Source: DASSFG01 sp035547915 (lineage in GTDB: Bacteria > Planctomycetota > Planctomycetia > Pirellulales > JAICIG01). From it: 64,000 nucleotides of DNA. The translations under genes were made by a program, and so were the position numbers. A model generated the notes under the pieces. It searched no databases. It was not told where the DNA came from and was given only the letters and a program-made list of their open reading frames with translations. Positions 28,196 to 36,933 of the stretch are shown piece after piece. The stretch covers positions 62,001 through 126,000 of the forward strand of contig DASZTS010000096.1 in the NCBI GenBank assembly GCA_035547915.1, given 5' to 3'. Within the stretch, counting starts at the first letter, position 1, and every line of letters begins with the position of its first letter.

Positions 28196-28897
28196 CTACG
28201 GCAATTCACGTAGCGTTCGGACGCTCACCGGCGCGTCATCTCGTTCAGCGCCACGGTCGAGAAAGACGGCCTGCCAGCCAGCCGCCTGCGCCGCCAGGTA
28301 ATCATTCGTCCAATCGTCGCCGACGAGTACGATCTCGCGGCCCGTGAACGGCAGGCGTTCTTCGATGGCACGGAAGAAATTGGGCGACGGTTTACGGACC
28401 CCCAGTTCCGACGAGACGAACAATCGCTCGCACCGATCGAGCGGCGGCAGTCCGCCGCAGACCTGCCAGAGACGCTGGTCGAAATTCGAGGCGACGCCCA
28501 ATTCCAATCCCCGCGCGGCCAGCCTGTTCCACGTATCGCTCACGTCGTCGAACAGACGCCAGTTCGCCGACGTCCCAAAGTGCCGCCACAGATCGTCGAA
28601 GGCCGCGTCCACGTCGGCCACGCCCTCCAACACCTCGGTCACGATGGCCTGCCAGCGTCGCCGCTCGCGGGCCTCATCGGTCTGGCAGCCGTGTGACGCA
28701 CCGTCTTCGGCTTCCTTTCGCGCGAAGGCCCGGCGGAACCGTTCGCCCACCTCCGGCTCGCTGAGCGACGATCCGTAGCGCCGCGCGACACTCGAATACG
28801 CTTGGGCGACCGGCGGATGCGGACAGATCAGCGTGCCCACCGCGTCGAACAGCACGCAGCGCACGTCGCCCCAGGCCAAATGATCTTCTATGGACAA
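28196..28897 (-). CDS. HAD-superfamily hydrolase
   Basis: 233 residues. Motif I reads CVLFDAVGTLI, where the nucleophile Asp is present but the second Asp of DxDxT is Val. Motif II is GVASNF (Ser/Asn), motif III has the Lys in GVRKPSPNFF, and motif IV is VLVGDDWTND. This layout matches the HDHD3-like/haloacid dehalogenase-like branch, in which the acid/base Asp is often absent, so substrate and catalytic rate are uncertain. The neighbours do not suggest a pathway. Confidence 0.85.
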   Translation of the reverse strand: MSIEDHLAWGDVRCVLFDAVGTLICPHPPVAQAYSSVARRYGSSLSEPEVGERFRRAFARKEAEDGASHGCQTDEARERRRWQAIVTEVLEGVADVDAAFDDLWRHFGTSANWRLFDDVSDTWNRLAARGLELGVASNFDQRLWQVCGGLPPLDRCERLFVSSELGVRKPSPNFFRAIEERLPFTGREIVLVGDDWTNDYLAAQAAGWQAVFLDRGAERDDAPVSVRTLRELP

Positions 28898-29161
28898 GCG
28901 AATCGTATTATCGAGCGATCTTTGATGCGGAACGGTCGCGATTGGCGCGTCCTCACGCCCTTCGGAAGGATCCCAGGGGGCATATCACCCGTGTTACGGT
29001 GCCGCCGGGTATTGTTTCTGGTTTTCAATCTACCTGAAAACCGGTCGTCATGCGGGGCGGTCGATCTGATCGCGGTTCTGCGTATAATGAACGTCTGTCA
29101 CGGGGCGGAACATCCGCGCGGCAACCGGAACTTGCGCGCCGGAGGAGCAGAGAAGAGCGTC

Positions 29162-29956
29162 ATGTTCGATTGGCGGTCCGAGCAATCTTTGTCGGCTACG
29201 TGCTCGGCGTGCGCCTTGGCCGGTATGTTTGTCGCCGGCCTGGGCGTCTATCTGCGAAGTCGCGGCTATCGCGGGCGCGTCCTGAGGTCTCGCGGCGCGG
29301 CAGCAATCGGCACCCCGGTGATTGTCCTGCTCTTGGGCGCTGCTTGGTGGTATGGTCTGCGCGACGCGTTTCCCATGGTCGAACTCGACCCCGAAATGCT
29401 GCGTCACAATCACGAGATGGCGATCGCCGCATCTCCCACCGCCGCGCTGCCTTTCGCGGTCGGCGATGAATTCCGCCCCAGCACGTTCGAGGGTCAGGGA
29501 TGGTTGCCCGACGACCCGCCCGACGAAGACGATCTGGCGGGGAAGATCCTCGTCGTCGATATCTGGAACGAATTGTGACTCCCTTGCCGAGACACGGCCC
29601 CGGATTTGGTCCAAATCCACGAGAAATACGAACCGCAGGGAGTCTTGTTTCTCGGCCTGACGGCGCGAAGCCACGACCAGGCAGACGCCTTCGCCGACTC
29701 GTTCGGCATCACCTGGCCGAATCAATACGGCATCCGGTCGCTGGCCGCGGCGGCACCCGTGATCTATGTCGTCGGTCGCGACGGTCGTATCGTCTGGAGC
29801 GATGAGCGGTCGCGTTGGCGGCACGACGTGAAAGACCTACGGCGCGACATCGAGGACGTGCTCGACCGCGAGCTCAGCCGGCCGACGAACGAGTTGTCGC
29901 CCCATCGCGGCGACGAATTCCCCGGACCCGGCGATGCACCGCACGCGGCCGGTTGA
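29162..29956 (+). CDS. Membrane-anchored TlpA-like thioredoxin-fold protein, candidate selenoprotein (UxxC)
   Basis: Read through TGA at 29576-29578, this is one 264-residue protein. Residues 11-31 and 47-66 are membrane helices. From about residue 105 it follows the TlpA/ResA thiol-disulfide oxidoreductase pattern (GWLPDDPP, then DLAGKILVVDIW). The next residues are N-E-L-TGA-L-P-C-R, so the TGA sits exactly at the first Cys of the family's W-x-x-W-C-x-x-C-R active site, giving Sec139-x-x-Cys142. Typical downstream family sequence continues in the same frame (APDLVQIHEKYEPQGVLFLGLT, and YVVGRDGRIVW) for another 126 codons. A GGTC-loop hairpin follows the TGA. The alternative is a nonsense mutation at this precise codon. 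Confidence 0.75.
29602..29618 (+). promoter_or_regulatory. Candidate bacterial SECIS hairpin
   Basis: GGATTT pairs with AAATCC around the loop GGTCC. The loop G starts 29 bases after the in-frame TGA. E. coli fdhF has a GGUCU apical loop in its SECIS, and the spacing here falls in the range I recall for bacterial SECIS elements. Its selenocysteine role depends on the TGA being read as Sec. Confidence 0.55.
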
Positions 29957-30011
29957 GGACTCGTGGCGGCAAGCACTGAACACGCTCGCGGCGAGAATTC
30001 CCGCGCGGTTC

Positions 30012-30656
30012 TCAATATCCGTAGGGAGAACGGAGGGCGCCGCCCATGAAGCCGCCGGTGCTCGTGGCGTAGTTGAAGCGGCCGGAGTTGGCGATGACGC
30101 GGTCGGGATCGCAATCGAACAGGCCGTGCCCTTGCGAGCCGATGCGGTAGTCGTAGGGCGTGGGCGAAAGCGTGTCGTGGAAGCGGTCGATCTGGCGATG
30201 GTAGTCGGCGTCGGTCTGCGTGAGCATGGTCGACGACTTCTGCGACGCCGAAGCGCGCCAGCGTTCCACTTCGCGACGGCGCATCTCATTGTCGTCGACC
30301 TGCGAGCGACTGTAACGCGACGAGAACTGCTGCTGACGCCATTCCTGGTAGTCGTTCGCCCTGGCGGGAGGCGCGGTCCATTTATTCTTGGTTTCGTCGA
30401 ACACCAACCATTGATCGTTCTTTTGCAGGTACCACCACTTGCCGTTGATCTTTCGGTAGCGCCAATCGGTGCCGTTCGGCTTGTTGACGTTCAGGCTCGC
30501 ATCGAGTTGCGCTCGCGCCTGATCGGCTAAGCCCTGCGACAAGGGCAACCGCGGTTCGCGATCCAGCCCCGGTTCTTCGCCCCGCGCCGCCTGCACCATA
30601 CAGGCAATCGCCACGCAACCGGTGAGCAGCAGACGCTTTTGAGTTCGAACCTTCAT
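30012..30656 (-). CDS. Secreted hypothetical protein
   Basis: 214 residues with a Sec signal peptide (KRLLLTGCVAIACMVQAARG). The mature part has a WRYRKINGKWWYLQKNDQWL segment rich in Trp and Tyr, then a charged, Gln/Arg-rich helix and a Gly/Tyr end. No catalytic motif is recognised. It is probably a periplasmic or envelope structural protein; that is inference from composition and export signal. Confidence 0.7.
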   Translation of the reverse strand: MKVRTQKRLLLTGCVAIACMVQAARGEEPGLDREPRLPLSQGLADQARAQLDASLNVNKPNGTDWRYRKINGKWWYLQKNDQWLVFDETKNKWTAPPARANDYQEWRQQQFSSRYSRSQVDDNEMRRREVERWRASASQKSSTMLTQTDADYHRQIDRFHDTLSPTPYDYRIGSQGHGLFDCDPDRVIANSGRFNYATSTGGFMGGALRSPYGY

Positions 30657-30855
30657 CGCATCGTCCTCTTCTGGCCGATCCAGTCTGCCCGGCCCTCAGA
30701 ATCCCCTAGTCCTCGACTTTGACGACGCACCCCATATTAACAATAGACTACGCGGCCGGCCGGTGCGGTCTATTACGGTGACATCGGTTCTGACGACCAT
30801 GCCGCTTGAACCGCGTATGGACCGTCGATTGGCTCACGTGGCGGGCGCTGCCCAC

Positions 30856-31308
30856 CTATATGGGAGCGGGAGGGGGCTCGCGCGATTTGCGTGCGGCGCG
30901 ACGGTCGAACCCGTGCGCGATTCCGCCGCCGATCAATGCGACGATGAAGGCGGCGAGTGTCTGGCCGACCTCGAAAATATCCGAATGCGAATTCTCGAGC
31001 CTCCTGAATAATTCGAGAAGCACGCCGTGCACGATCTCTCGCAGAGGTCGCAGACCGAAAGTGAGTTGCTCGGATGCCAAATAAAACCAGCCCATGATGG
31101 CGCAGCCGCCCCAGAAGGCGCGACGCTCGCGCGGCGCGAAGAGCGCTCCCAAGACGCTCACCAGCAGGAAGGAGTGCACGGCCAGTCCGATCGATATGCG
31201 GAGGGACGCTGGGAAGACCAGGCCGGCACACGCCACGGCCGCAAACGATATGACGCCGAAGAGCCACCGGAGCGAGAACCGCACGACCGCCTCCTTTTGT
31301 TGCGGCAT
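30856..31308 (-). CDS. Small membrane protein (FSLRWLF type), hypothetical
   Basis: 150 residues, about four membrane helices, opening with VVRFSLRWLFGVISFAAVACAGL. This FSLR-W/T-LL opening is shared by many planctomycete membrane proteins of unknown function, including one at 46956 in this window. It is followed 45 bases downstream on the same strand by nothing recognised except the RodA-like gene. Confidence 0.7.
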   Translation of the reverse strand: MPQQKEAVVRFSLRWLFGVISFAAVACAGLVFPASLRISIGLAVHSFLLVSVLGALFAPRERRAFWGGCAIMGWFYLASEQLTFGLRPLREIVHGVLLELFRRLENSHSDIFEVGQTLAAFIVALIGGGIAHGFDRRAARKSREPPPAPI

Positions 31309-31353
31309 TAGACCGTGCCGGCGCCGGGCGGCAAAGGTGAATGCCGTGCGGCC

Positions 31354-32526
31354 CTACAGCGGATGAGAAGCGATGCCGCTGGCCGGCCGTAACCGCAGGG
31401 CGGACCTGCCAAACGGTTCGCCGCCGACCTCGTAGCCGGGACGCACGGCGATGTTGAAGAGGATGCCCAGCGCCGCGGCGTGGGCCAGCAGCCCGGAGCC
31501 GCCATAGCTGACAAGCGGCAGCGACAGCCCCGTGATCGGGAGCAGACCGACCGTCATGGCCGTGTTGATCAGCGTCTGCACGGCGAACAGTCCCACCACG
31601 CCGACCGCCGCCAACCGGCCGAACGGTTCGCGCGTGCGCCGCGCGACCACCAGACCACGCCAGCAGACGACGAGCACCAGTCCGAGTACGGACGCGGCGC
31701 CGGCCCAACCCAGCCGTTCGCAGATCACGATGAAGATGAAGTCGGTGTGGTCCTCGGGTAGTCGATAGGCGGCCGGATCGTCGGTCGGCTCTCCGGCCAA
31801 CAAGCTTCCCCAGATGCCTCCGAGTGCCAAAAGCTGCTTGGCCTGATGCAGGTGATAACCATCGTCGCTGGGCATCTCGGCCGGTCGATTCTGCGAGAAC
31901 AATGCCGACACACGTGAACGCTGCTCGTGGCTCATCTGCGTCCACAACAGAGGCAGGCAGACCAGGCCACACAACGCGAGCTTCGCCAGGTCGGCCACCC
32001 GCGCGCCCGAGGCGAAGAGCATCACGAACAACACCGGCAAGAAGACCATCGCGGTGCCGAGATCGGGCTCGCGCAGCACGAGCACGACCGGCACGAGCGT
32101 CAGTACCAGCGGCACGAGCAGGTCGCGAAAGCGACTGTAATTCTCGCGGTACGTGAGCCACCGCGAGAGCGCCAGCACGTAGGCCACCTTGGCGAATTCC
32201 GATGGCTGTAGGCTGATACCGCCCAAACGAATCCAACGGTGCGTGCCATGCACGGTCGGCAGGAAATAGACGGCCACGAGGAGGCCGAGCACGGCGGCGA
32301 ACAGCAGATAGGCACGTCGCGCATAGAGCCGATAGCTGGGCCCGAGAGTGGCCGCCAGCGCGACACCCGCCAAGCACGCCCAGGCCATCTGCCGCCGGGC
32401 GTAATGCGATTCACCGCCGGCCAGTTCCTCGCTGCGCGAGATGCCCAATAGGCCGAGCAAAAGCAGCCCGAAACCGGCGCCTAAGATCGGCCAGGGAAAG
32501 CGGTTCCAGCAAACGCGGGCGGCCAA
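31354..32526 (-). CDS. SEDS-family glycosyltransferase (RodA/FtsW-like)
   Basis: About 390 residues and about ten membrane helices. Family landmarks are HRWIRLGGISLQPSEFAK, REPDLGTAMVFLP, HLHQAKQLLALGGIWG, the catalytic-loop segment PEDHTDFIFIVICERLG and the C-terminal LSLPLVSYGGSGLL. SEDS proteins polymerise peptidoglycan glycan strands from lipid II at the inner membrane; the RodA branch (cell elongation) fits better than FtsW. The start is uncertain: TTG at 32526 gives a normal RodA N-terminus, while an ATG at 32754 would add 76 residues with no similarity. No MreB/MreC or PBP gene is adjacent. Confidence 0.85.
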   Translation of the reverse strand: MAARVCWNRFPWPILGAGFGLLLLGLLGISRSEELAGGESHYARRQMAWACLAGVALAATLGPSYRLYARRAYLLFAAVLGLLVAVYFLPTVHGTHRWIRLGGISLQPSEFAKVAYVLALSRWLTYRENYSRFRDLLVPLVLTLVPVVLVLREPDLGTAMVFLPVLFVMLFASGARVADLAKLALCGLVCLPLLWTQMSHEQRSRVSALFSQNRPAEMPSDDGYHLHQAKQLLALGGIWGSLLAGEPTDDPAAYRLPEDHTDFIFIVICERLGWAGAASVLGLVLVVCWRGLVVARRTREPFGRLAAVGVVGLFAVQTLINTAMTVGLLPITGLSLPLVSYGGSGLLAHAAALGILFNIAVRPGYEVGGEPFGRSALRLRPASGIASHPL

Positions 32527-32898
32527 GGCAAGGCGGCAAAGAGAGGACGTCGGTGGGGGACAGCAGAAAGGCCGTATTCTAGGTCGCCCCTCTTCCTCGC
32601 TGCGAGACCATTTAGCGTCGAGCACGACAAAAATCGTCGCCGCCCCCCAATTTCCGGAATCGTCAATACGGGTTGTCTGTACGCACACGTCACAGACTGA
32701 CCGTCTGGGTAGTCGCCGGGATTGTCGCGGAAGCGTGCAAGGTGTGGTTGGCACAACAGATGCACCCGCTGCCGACGCACTCTGCCGACTCCTAAAATTT
32801 TGCCTATCTTACTTGAATTAAGAGCTATTGTTGGTATGTTTTGGGAGGCTCACAGGTCTCAAAATCTTTACCCAACCGTCAGGGGAGCTAGGAACTCA
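32527..32898. other. Divergent upstream region
   Basis: 372 bases between the leftward RodA-like gene and the rightward TIGR03000-domain gene. The part near 32800-32850 is AT-rich and probably holds the rightward promoter. No gene is supported apart from the alternative N-terminus of the RodA-like gene. Confidence 0.4.
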
Positions 32899-34005
32899 AT
32901 GTTGCACAGGTATTTGAAAAAGTTTGCAGTGGGTGCGGCTGTCCTCGCCACAGCGGTAGTTTGGAACACGTCGCCAGCGAAGGCATTTTGGGGCCACAGT
33001 AGCGGCGGAAGCTACGGTAGCTGGGGATCCAGCGGTGGCTCGAGTGGTGGTTCGAGCGGCGGCTACTACTACGGCAGCAGCGGTGGTAGCTGGGGCTCGA
33101 GCGGTGGCTGGCACCATCACCGCCACCATCATCGTCACGCATATTATGGTTCGAGCGGTGGTAGCTGGGGTTCGAGCGGCGGCTACTACTACGGTAGCTG
33201 GGGTTCGAGCGGTGGTAGCTGGGGTTCGAGCGGCGGCTCGAGCGGCGGTTACTATTACGGCGGTGTCGTGACCGGCGCGCCGGTCATGAACGCTCCTCAG
33301 GGCAACAACACCTATGCCCCCTATGCACCCGCGACGCCGCCTGCGAATCCGGCCGACCGGAACTCGCCGGCCGACAACCTGCCCCCCGGCCCGGGTCTCG
33401 ACGGCGCCATGCCCACCGATGACGGCGCTCCGCCGCCCCCGTCGGACAGCGGTGCCTTCTATCGTCCCACGACGAACGCCGTGTTGACGGTGCGCGTGCC
33501 GGCCGAGGCTCGCGTGTTCGTCAACGGCCTGCCCACGACCAGCACCGGCGCCCTGCGTCGCTATGTGTCGAACGGCTTGCGGGCCGGTTACAACTACACC
33601 TACCACATCCGTGCCGAGGTCATCCGCAACGGCCAGACCGTGACCGAGACCCAGACGGTCAAGCTGCAAGCCGGCGATGCCCCGGACGTCGAGTTCGCCC
33701 TCAACGGTTCGGACTCGGACTCGATCGCCAACCAGCCGGTTCGCACCAGCCTGACGTTGCACGTCCCGGCCGACGCGAAGGTCTACTTGTCGGGCAACGA
33801 GACGCGCGGCGAGGGCGAGATTCGCACGTTCTCGACCACCAAGCTGGCCCCGGGCCAGGCTTGGGGTAACTACGTCGTGCGTGCCGAGGTTGTCCGCAAC
33901 GGACGCACCCTGGTCAAGGAAGAGTCGGTCGATCTCCGCGGCGGCGACGTCCGTGAGATCACCCTCGACTTCGATGCGGCGCAGGTTGCCCGCGTCGGCC
34001 AGTAA
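32899..34005 (+). CDS. Secreted Gly/Ser/Tyr-rich protein with two TIGR03000 domains
   Basis: 368 residues, ATG at 32899 with AGGAA upstream. A signal peptide (KKFAVGAAVLATAVVWNTSPAKA) is followed by repeats of GGSSGGSWGSSGG with Tyr and a His cluster (WHHHRHHHRHAYY) to about residue 130, then a Pro-rich linker. Two TIGR03000 domains end the protein (LTVRVPAEARVFVNG and LTLHVPADAKVYLSG). TIGR03000 proteins are a planctomycete family, exported and of unknown role. The repetitive DNA here encodes the Ser/Gly repeats and is not a CRISPR array. A strong terminator follows. Confidence 0.88.
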   Translation: MLHRYLKKFAVGAAVLATAVVWNTSPAKAFWGHSSGGSYGSWGSSGGSSGGSSGGYYYGSSGGSWGSSGGWHHHRHHHRHAYYGSSGGSWGSSGGYYYGSWGSSGGSWGSSGGSSGGYYYGGVVTGAPVMNAPQGNNTYAPYAPATPPANPADRNSPADNLPPGPGLDGAMPTDDGAPPPPSDSGAFYRPTTNAVLTVRVPAEARVFVNGLPTTSTGALRRYVSNGLRAGYNYTYHIRAEVIRNGQTVTETQTVKLQAGDAPDVEFALNGSDSDSIANQPVRTSLTLHVPADAKVYLSGNETRGEGEIRTFSTTKLAPGQAWGNYVVRAEVVRNGRTLVKEESVDLRGGDVREITLDFDAAQVARVGQ

Positions 34006-34066
34006 GCCTAGTAGGTAAACATCGATTCGCCCGGCCTCCGGGCAGATCGATGAGCTCGCTTCCAGA

Positions 34067-34110
34067 AGCCCCCGCGCAGGGTCGATCCTGTGCGGGGGCT
34101 TGTTTGTTTT
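34067..34110 (+). terminator. Intrinsic terminator after the TIGR03000 gene
   Basis: Fourteen-base arms (AGCCCCCGCGCAGG with CCTGTGCGGGGGCT, one G-U pair), a six-base loop and a following TGTTTGTTTT. It lies 61 bases past the stop codon. Confidence 0.85.
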
Positions 34111-34298
34111 GGTGCGACATGGCAAGTTAGGCAGGCGTTGCCGTGCGACCGCTCTGGGCGGTCTTCGTCGAGTTTGAATGCACGCCGAGATCGCGCGAGC
34201 CGGGCCCGATCTCGGAGCGTCTTGCCGCCGCTGCCGGTTAGTGCGATCGCACGAAGTAGCGCCTAGTGCGGCGGATCGGCCGGCCGATAACTTACTGC

Positions 34299-34916
34299 AT
34301 GATGCGGATCATGCCCTCCAGTCAGAACGCGGACGAAGCGGAAACCGGCGACCAGGCTCCCGTATGGTCGGTGCGGGTACGGTGGTTAGTCAGCCTGGCC
34401 CTGCTCTGGCACCTCGTCGGCCTGCTCGTCGGGCCGATCTCGTCGCCGCCGTCGATCCTGGGCGAACGCTTGCAGGCCATCTATATGCCCTATCTGCAAG
34501 CGGCTTACCTCAACCACGGCTATAAATTCTTCGGACCCGATCCGGGACCGAGTCACCTGGTGCGTTACGTGATCGAACTGGGCGACGGCGAGCGGGTGGA
34601 GGAGACGTTTCCCGATCGCAAGGTGCATTGGCCGCGGTTGTTCTATCACCGGCACTTCATGCTGAGCGAATTCCTGGTCGGTATGTCGGGGCCGTGGGAT
34701 CCGCGGTTCGACTGGGACCGGCAGCCGCTCTCGCCGGCGCAAGAGGTGTATATCGAGTCGTACGCACACCACTTGTTGAAGAAGCTCGGCGGCAAGCGGG
34801 TAACCCTGTACCTCGTCGAGCACCGCTTGCCATCGCCGCAGGAAGTGATCGAGGGGATGCGGCTCAACGACGCGCGGCTGTATCGCTCGCGGAAGCTCGG
34901 CTCCTTCGAGAGTTGA
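34299..34916 (+). CDS. Membrane-anchored hypothetical partner of HTTM protein
   Basis: 205 residues with one or two N-terminal membrane helices (WLVSLALLWHLVGLLVGP), then a soluble domain containing YKFFGPDPGPSHLVRYVIEL and a His-rich LFYHRHFMLSE. Adjacent ATGs at 34299 and 34302 are both possible starts. It ends eight bases before the HTTM gene, so the two are surely co-expressed. Pairing of such a protein with an HTTM gene is seen in planctomycetes; the joint function is unknown. Confidence 0.75.
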   Translation: MMRIMPSSQNADEAETGDQAPVWSVRVRWLVSLALLWHLVGLLVGPISSPPSILGERLQAIYMPYLQAAYLNHGYKFFGPDPGPSHLVRYVIELGDGERVEETFPDRKVHWPRLFYHRHFMLSEFLVGMSGPWDPRFDWDRQPLSPAQEVYIESYAHHLLKKLGGKRVTLYLVEHRLPSPQEVIEGMRLNDARLYRSRKLGSFES

Positions 34917-34923
34917 AACCTTG

Positions 34924-35955
34924 ATGCAACTCATACGCGGATATCTGCGCGAGGCAGGCAGGACTGGGCTCGACGGTTGGAACCGCTTTTGGTTCTCGCC
35001 CGCCGACCCCGCTACGTTGGGCCTGATTCGCATCCTGGCCGGCGCGATGCTGCTCTACACACACGCCGTCTGGACGCTCGGCCTGAACGACTTCTTCGGA
35101 CCCGAGGCCTGGGTCTCGCCGCAGGCCGCGAGCCTCGCGCAGCCCGACAACGGCCGCTTCGCCTGGACCTATTTTTGGCCCATCGGATCGACGGCCATGT
35201 TGTGGCTGGTGCACATCGCCGGGCTCGTCGTCTTCACCATGTTGACGCTGGGCCTCTTCAGCCGCGTCGTGGCGGTGCTGGCGTACCTGGCGGCGGTGGC
35301 TTACGTCAATCGCGTGCCGGGCGCGCTGTTCGGTCTCGATCAGATCAACTGCCTGCTGGCGATGTACCTGATGATCGGCCCCAGCGGCGATGCCTATTCG
35401 CTCGATCGGCTGCGCCTGCCGCGCGCGGCCGATGGCTCGCGCCCGCCGGCGCTCCCCTCGACGAGCGCGAACCTGGCCATTCGCTTGATCCAGGTACACA
35501 TGTGCGTGATCTATTTCTTCGCGGCCATGGGTAAACTGCGTGGCGATTCTTGGTGGGCGGGCAACGCCATGTGGCTCTCGGTGGCCAACCTCGAATACCA
35601 GTCGTGGGACGTCACCTGGCTCGCGCATTGGCCGATCATCTCGGCACTGACCACGCAAGTTACGGTATACTGGGAGTTGTTCTTCTGCGTGTTGGTCTGG
35701 CCGCGGCTGACACGACCGCTCGTATTGGCCTTGGCCGTGCCGGTACACCTGGGCATCGCGCTTTTCATGGGCATGATCACCTTCGGCCTGATCATGCTGG
35801 TGGGCTGCCTGTCGTTCGTACCGCCCTGGTTCGTGCGTCTCGTACTCGAACGCCGCCAGCCGAACGGTGTGTCGGAGGGCGACGGGGCCACTCGCGGAAG
35901 GACCGAGTCGCGTCGTCCGCGCGCCGGCCTCGCCAGCGGCCGTCGCAGCGCCTGA
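34924..35955 (+). CDS. HTTM-domain membrane protein (vitamin K-dependent carboxylase-like)
   Basis: 343 residues, six or more membrane helices. The start at 34924 follows an in-frame TTG. The sequence ADPATLGLIRILAGAMLLYT opens the HTTM domain. LDQINCLLAMYLMIGPSGD and LIQVHMCVIYFFAAMGKLRG hold the polar residues conserved in bacterial HTTM proteins. The family is related to the transmembrane part of gamma-glutamyl carboxylase, but most bacterial members have no proven activity. Operon with the gene just upstream. Confidence 0.85.
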   Translation: MQLIRGYLREAGRTGLDGWNRFWFSPADPATLGLIRILAGAMLLYTHAVWTLGLNDFFGPEAWVSPQAASLAQPDNGRFAWTYFWPIGSTAMLWLVHIAGLVVFTMLTLGLFSRVVAVLAYLAAVAYVNRVPGALFGLDQINCLLAMYLMIGPSGDAYSLDRLRLPRAADGSRPPALPSTSANLAIRLIQVHMCVIYFFAAMGKLRGDSWWAGNAMWLSVANLEYQSWDVTWLAHWPIISALTTQVTVYWELFFCVLVWPRLTRPLVLALAVPVHLGIALFMGMITFGLIMLVGCLSFVPPWFVRLVLERRQPNGVSEGDGATRGRTESRRPRAGLASGRRSA

Positions 35956-36228
35956 CATAAACACCAGATGAAGAATAATTCCCTCTCCCGCGGGTCGCGG
36001 GAAGGGGACCGGTGACGGCAGCCTCCACTCCGTCTCCGGAGAGGCTTACGCGAGGGCAACCTCCGTTCCTTCTCCCTCCGGACGGGGTTAGTCAGGCCGG
36101 AAGGGGTTAGTGAGGGCGGCAGAAGCTCAGGACGTTATTCCTAGCCCGGTACGTCCGGCGCCGAGAGCGGCAAACAACGCGGTCGGCGCGCGGCAGGGGA
36201 TCACGGGTCAGGCGGAGGGTGCTAACCG
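35956..36228. other. Gene-free stretch
   Basis: 273 bases with a small hairpin (TCCCGCG/CGCGGGA near 35986) and repeated CTCCCTCCGG/GGGGTTAGT-type pieces near 36070-36115. No gene is supported. Confidence 0.4.
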
Positions 36229-36639
36229 ATGCGTACTTCCCAAACACTCCTGTTATTCGTCGGCCTGATTCTGTTTCTCCCCACCGTCCCTCTCACTTCC
36301 GCGCAACCTCTACTGCGCGAAGGAACGCCCGACGCCAACGAGCCCGCCGAACCCGACGCCGAACCGTCGGCGCCGGATATCGAGGAGTTGCGGCGGCGCG
36401 CCTCGGGCCGGCAACAAGCGGAACTCGAAGAAGAGCGCCAGCTCCAAGTACAGCAAGAGCTGATGCGCATGCAAGGCGAGCGACTGCTCGAAGAGCAACT
36501 CGAGATCCGCCGCCGCACCGTCATGATGCGCTATGCGCTCGCCATCGCGATCACCGTCATCGCCGTCACCCTCCTCATCGCGTACACCCGCTCCCGCACC
36601 AGCGCCCACGACCCCACCCCTCCCACCACCGCCGCCTAA
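36229..36639 (+). CDS. Exported coiled-coil membrane protein, hypothetical
   Basis: 136 residues: signal peptide (TLLLFVGLILFLPTVPLTSA), an acidic Pro-rich linker, a strongly charged Glu/Arg/Gln coiled coil at about residues 50-95, and a membrane helix (YALAIAITVIAVTLLIAY) with a short tail. The layout suggests a small envelope scaffold protein. No family is recognised. Confidence 0.65.
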   Translation: MRTSQTLLLFVGLILFLPTVPLTSAQPLLREGTPDANEPAEPDAEPSAPDIEELRRRASGRQQAELEEERQLQVQQELMRMQGERLLEEQLEIRRRTVMMRYALAIAITVIAVTLLIAYTRSRTSAHDPTPPTTAA

Positions 36640-36777
36640 CCAACCCTGCCCCACCCTCTGCGCGACATGTAGTCACACGATCACTCGTCTTGTAATCCTC
36701 GCAGTCCATCGACGTGACTGACATGAATTCGCGATGCCAAAGTTCAAATTCCGCCGCCCCGACTTGATTTTCTGAGC

Positions 36778-36811
36778 AAGCTCGTCGTCGGTTCCGGTGG
36801 CGAGCTTTTTT
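36778..36811 (+). terminator. Intrinsic terminator, plus strand
   Basis: Arms AAGCTCG and CGAGCTT with a 16-base loop followed by TTTT. It lies 139 bases past the preceding rightward gene. Confidence 0.55.
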
Positions 36812-36933
36812 CGTAAATCAAAGCTGCTTATCTGCAGCGGTCGCCTGCTTCAAACCGCTCGCCTGACCTCGCAGAGTTCTTTTGGCTGTTTCTCGCAAAT
36901 GCTCTCTCGATGGACGTTACGCGGTTCAATGCC

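Noticed and set aside
33000..33260. Tandem short repeats that resemble a CRISPR or satellite array
   Set aside because: They are in-frame codons for Gly-Ser-Ser-Gly and Tyr repeats of the TIGR03000 protein; unit lengths vary and there are no spacers.
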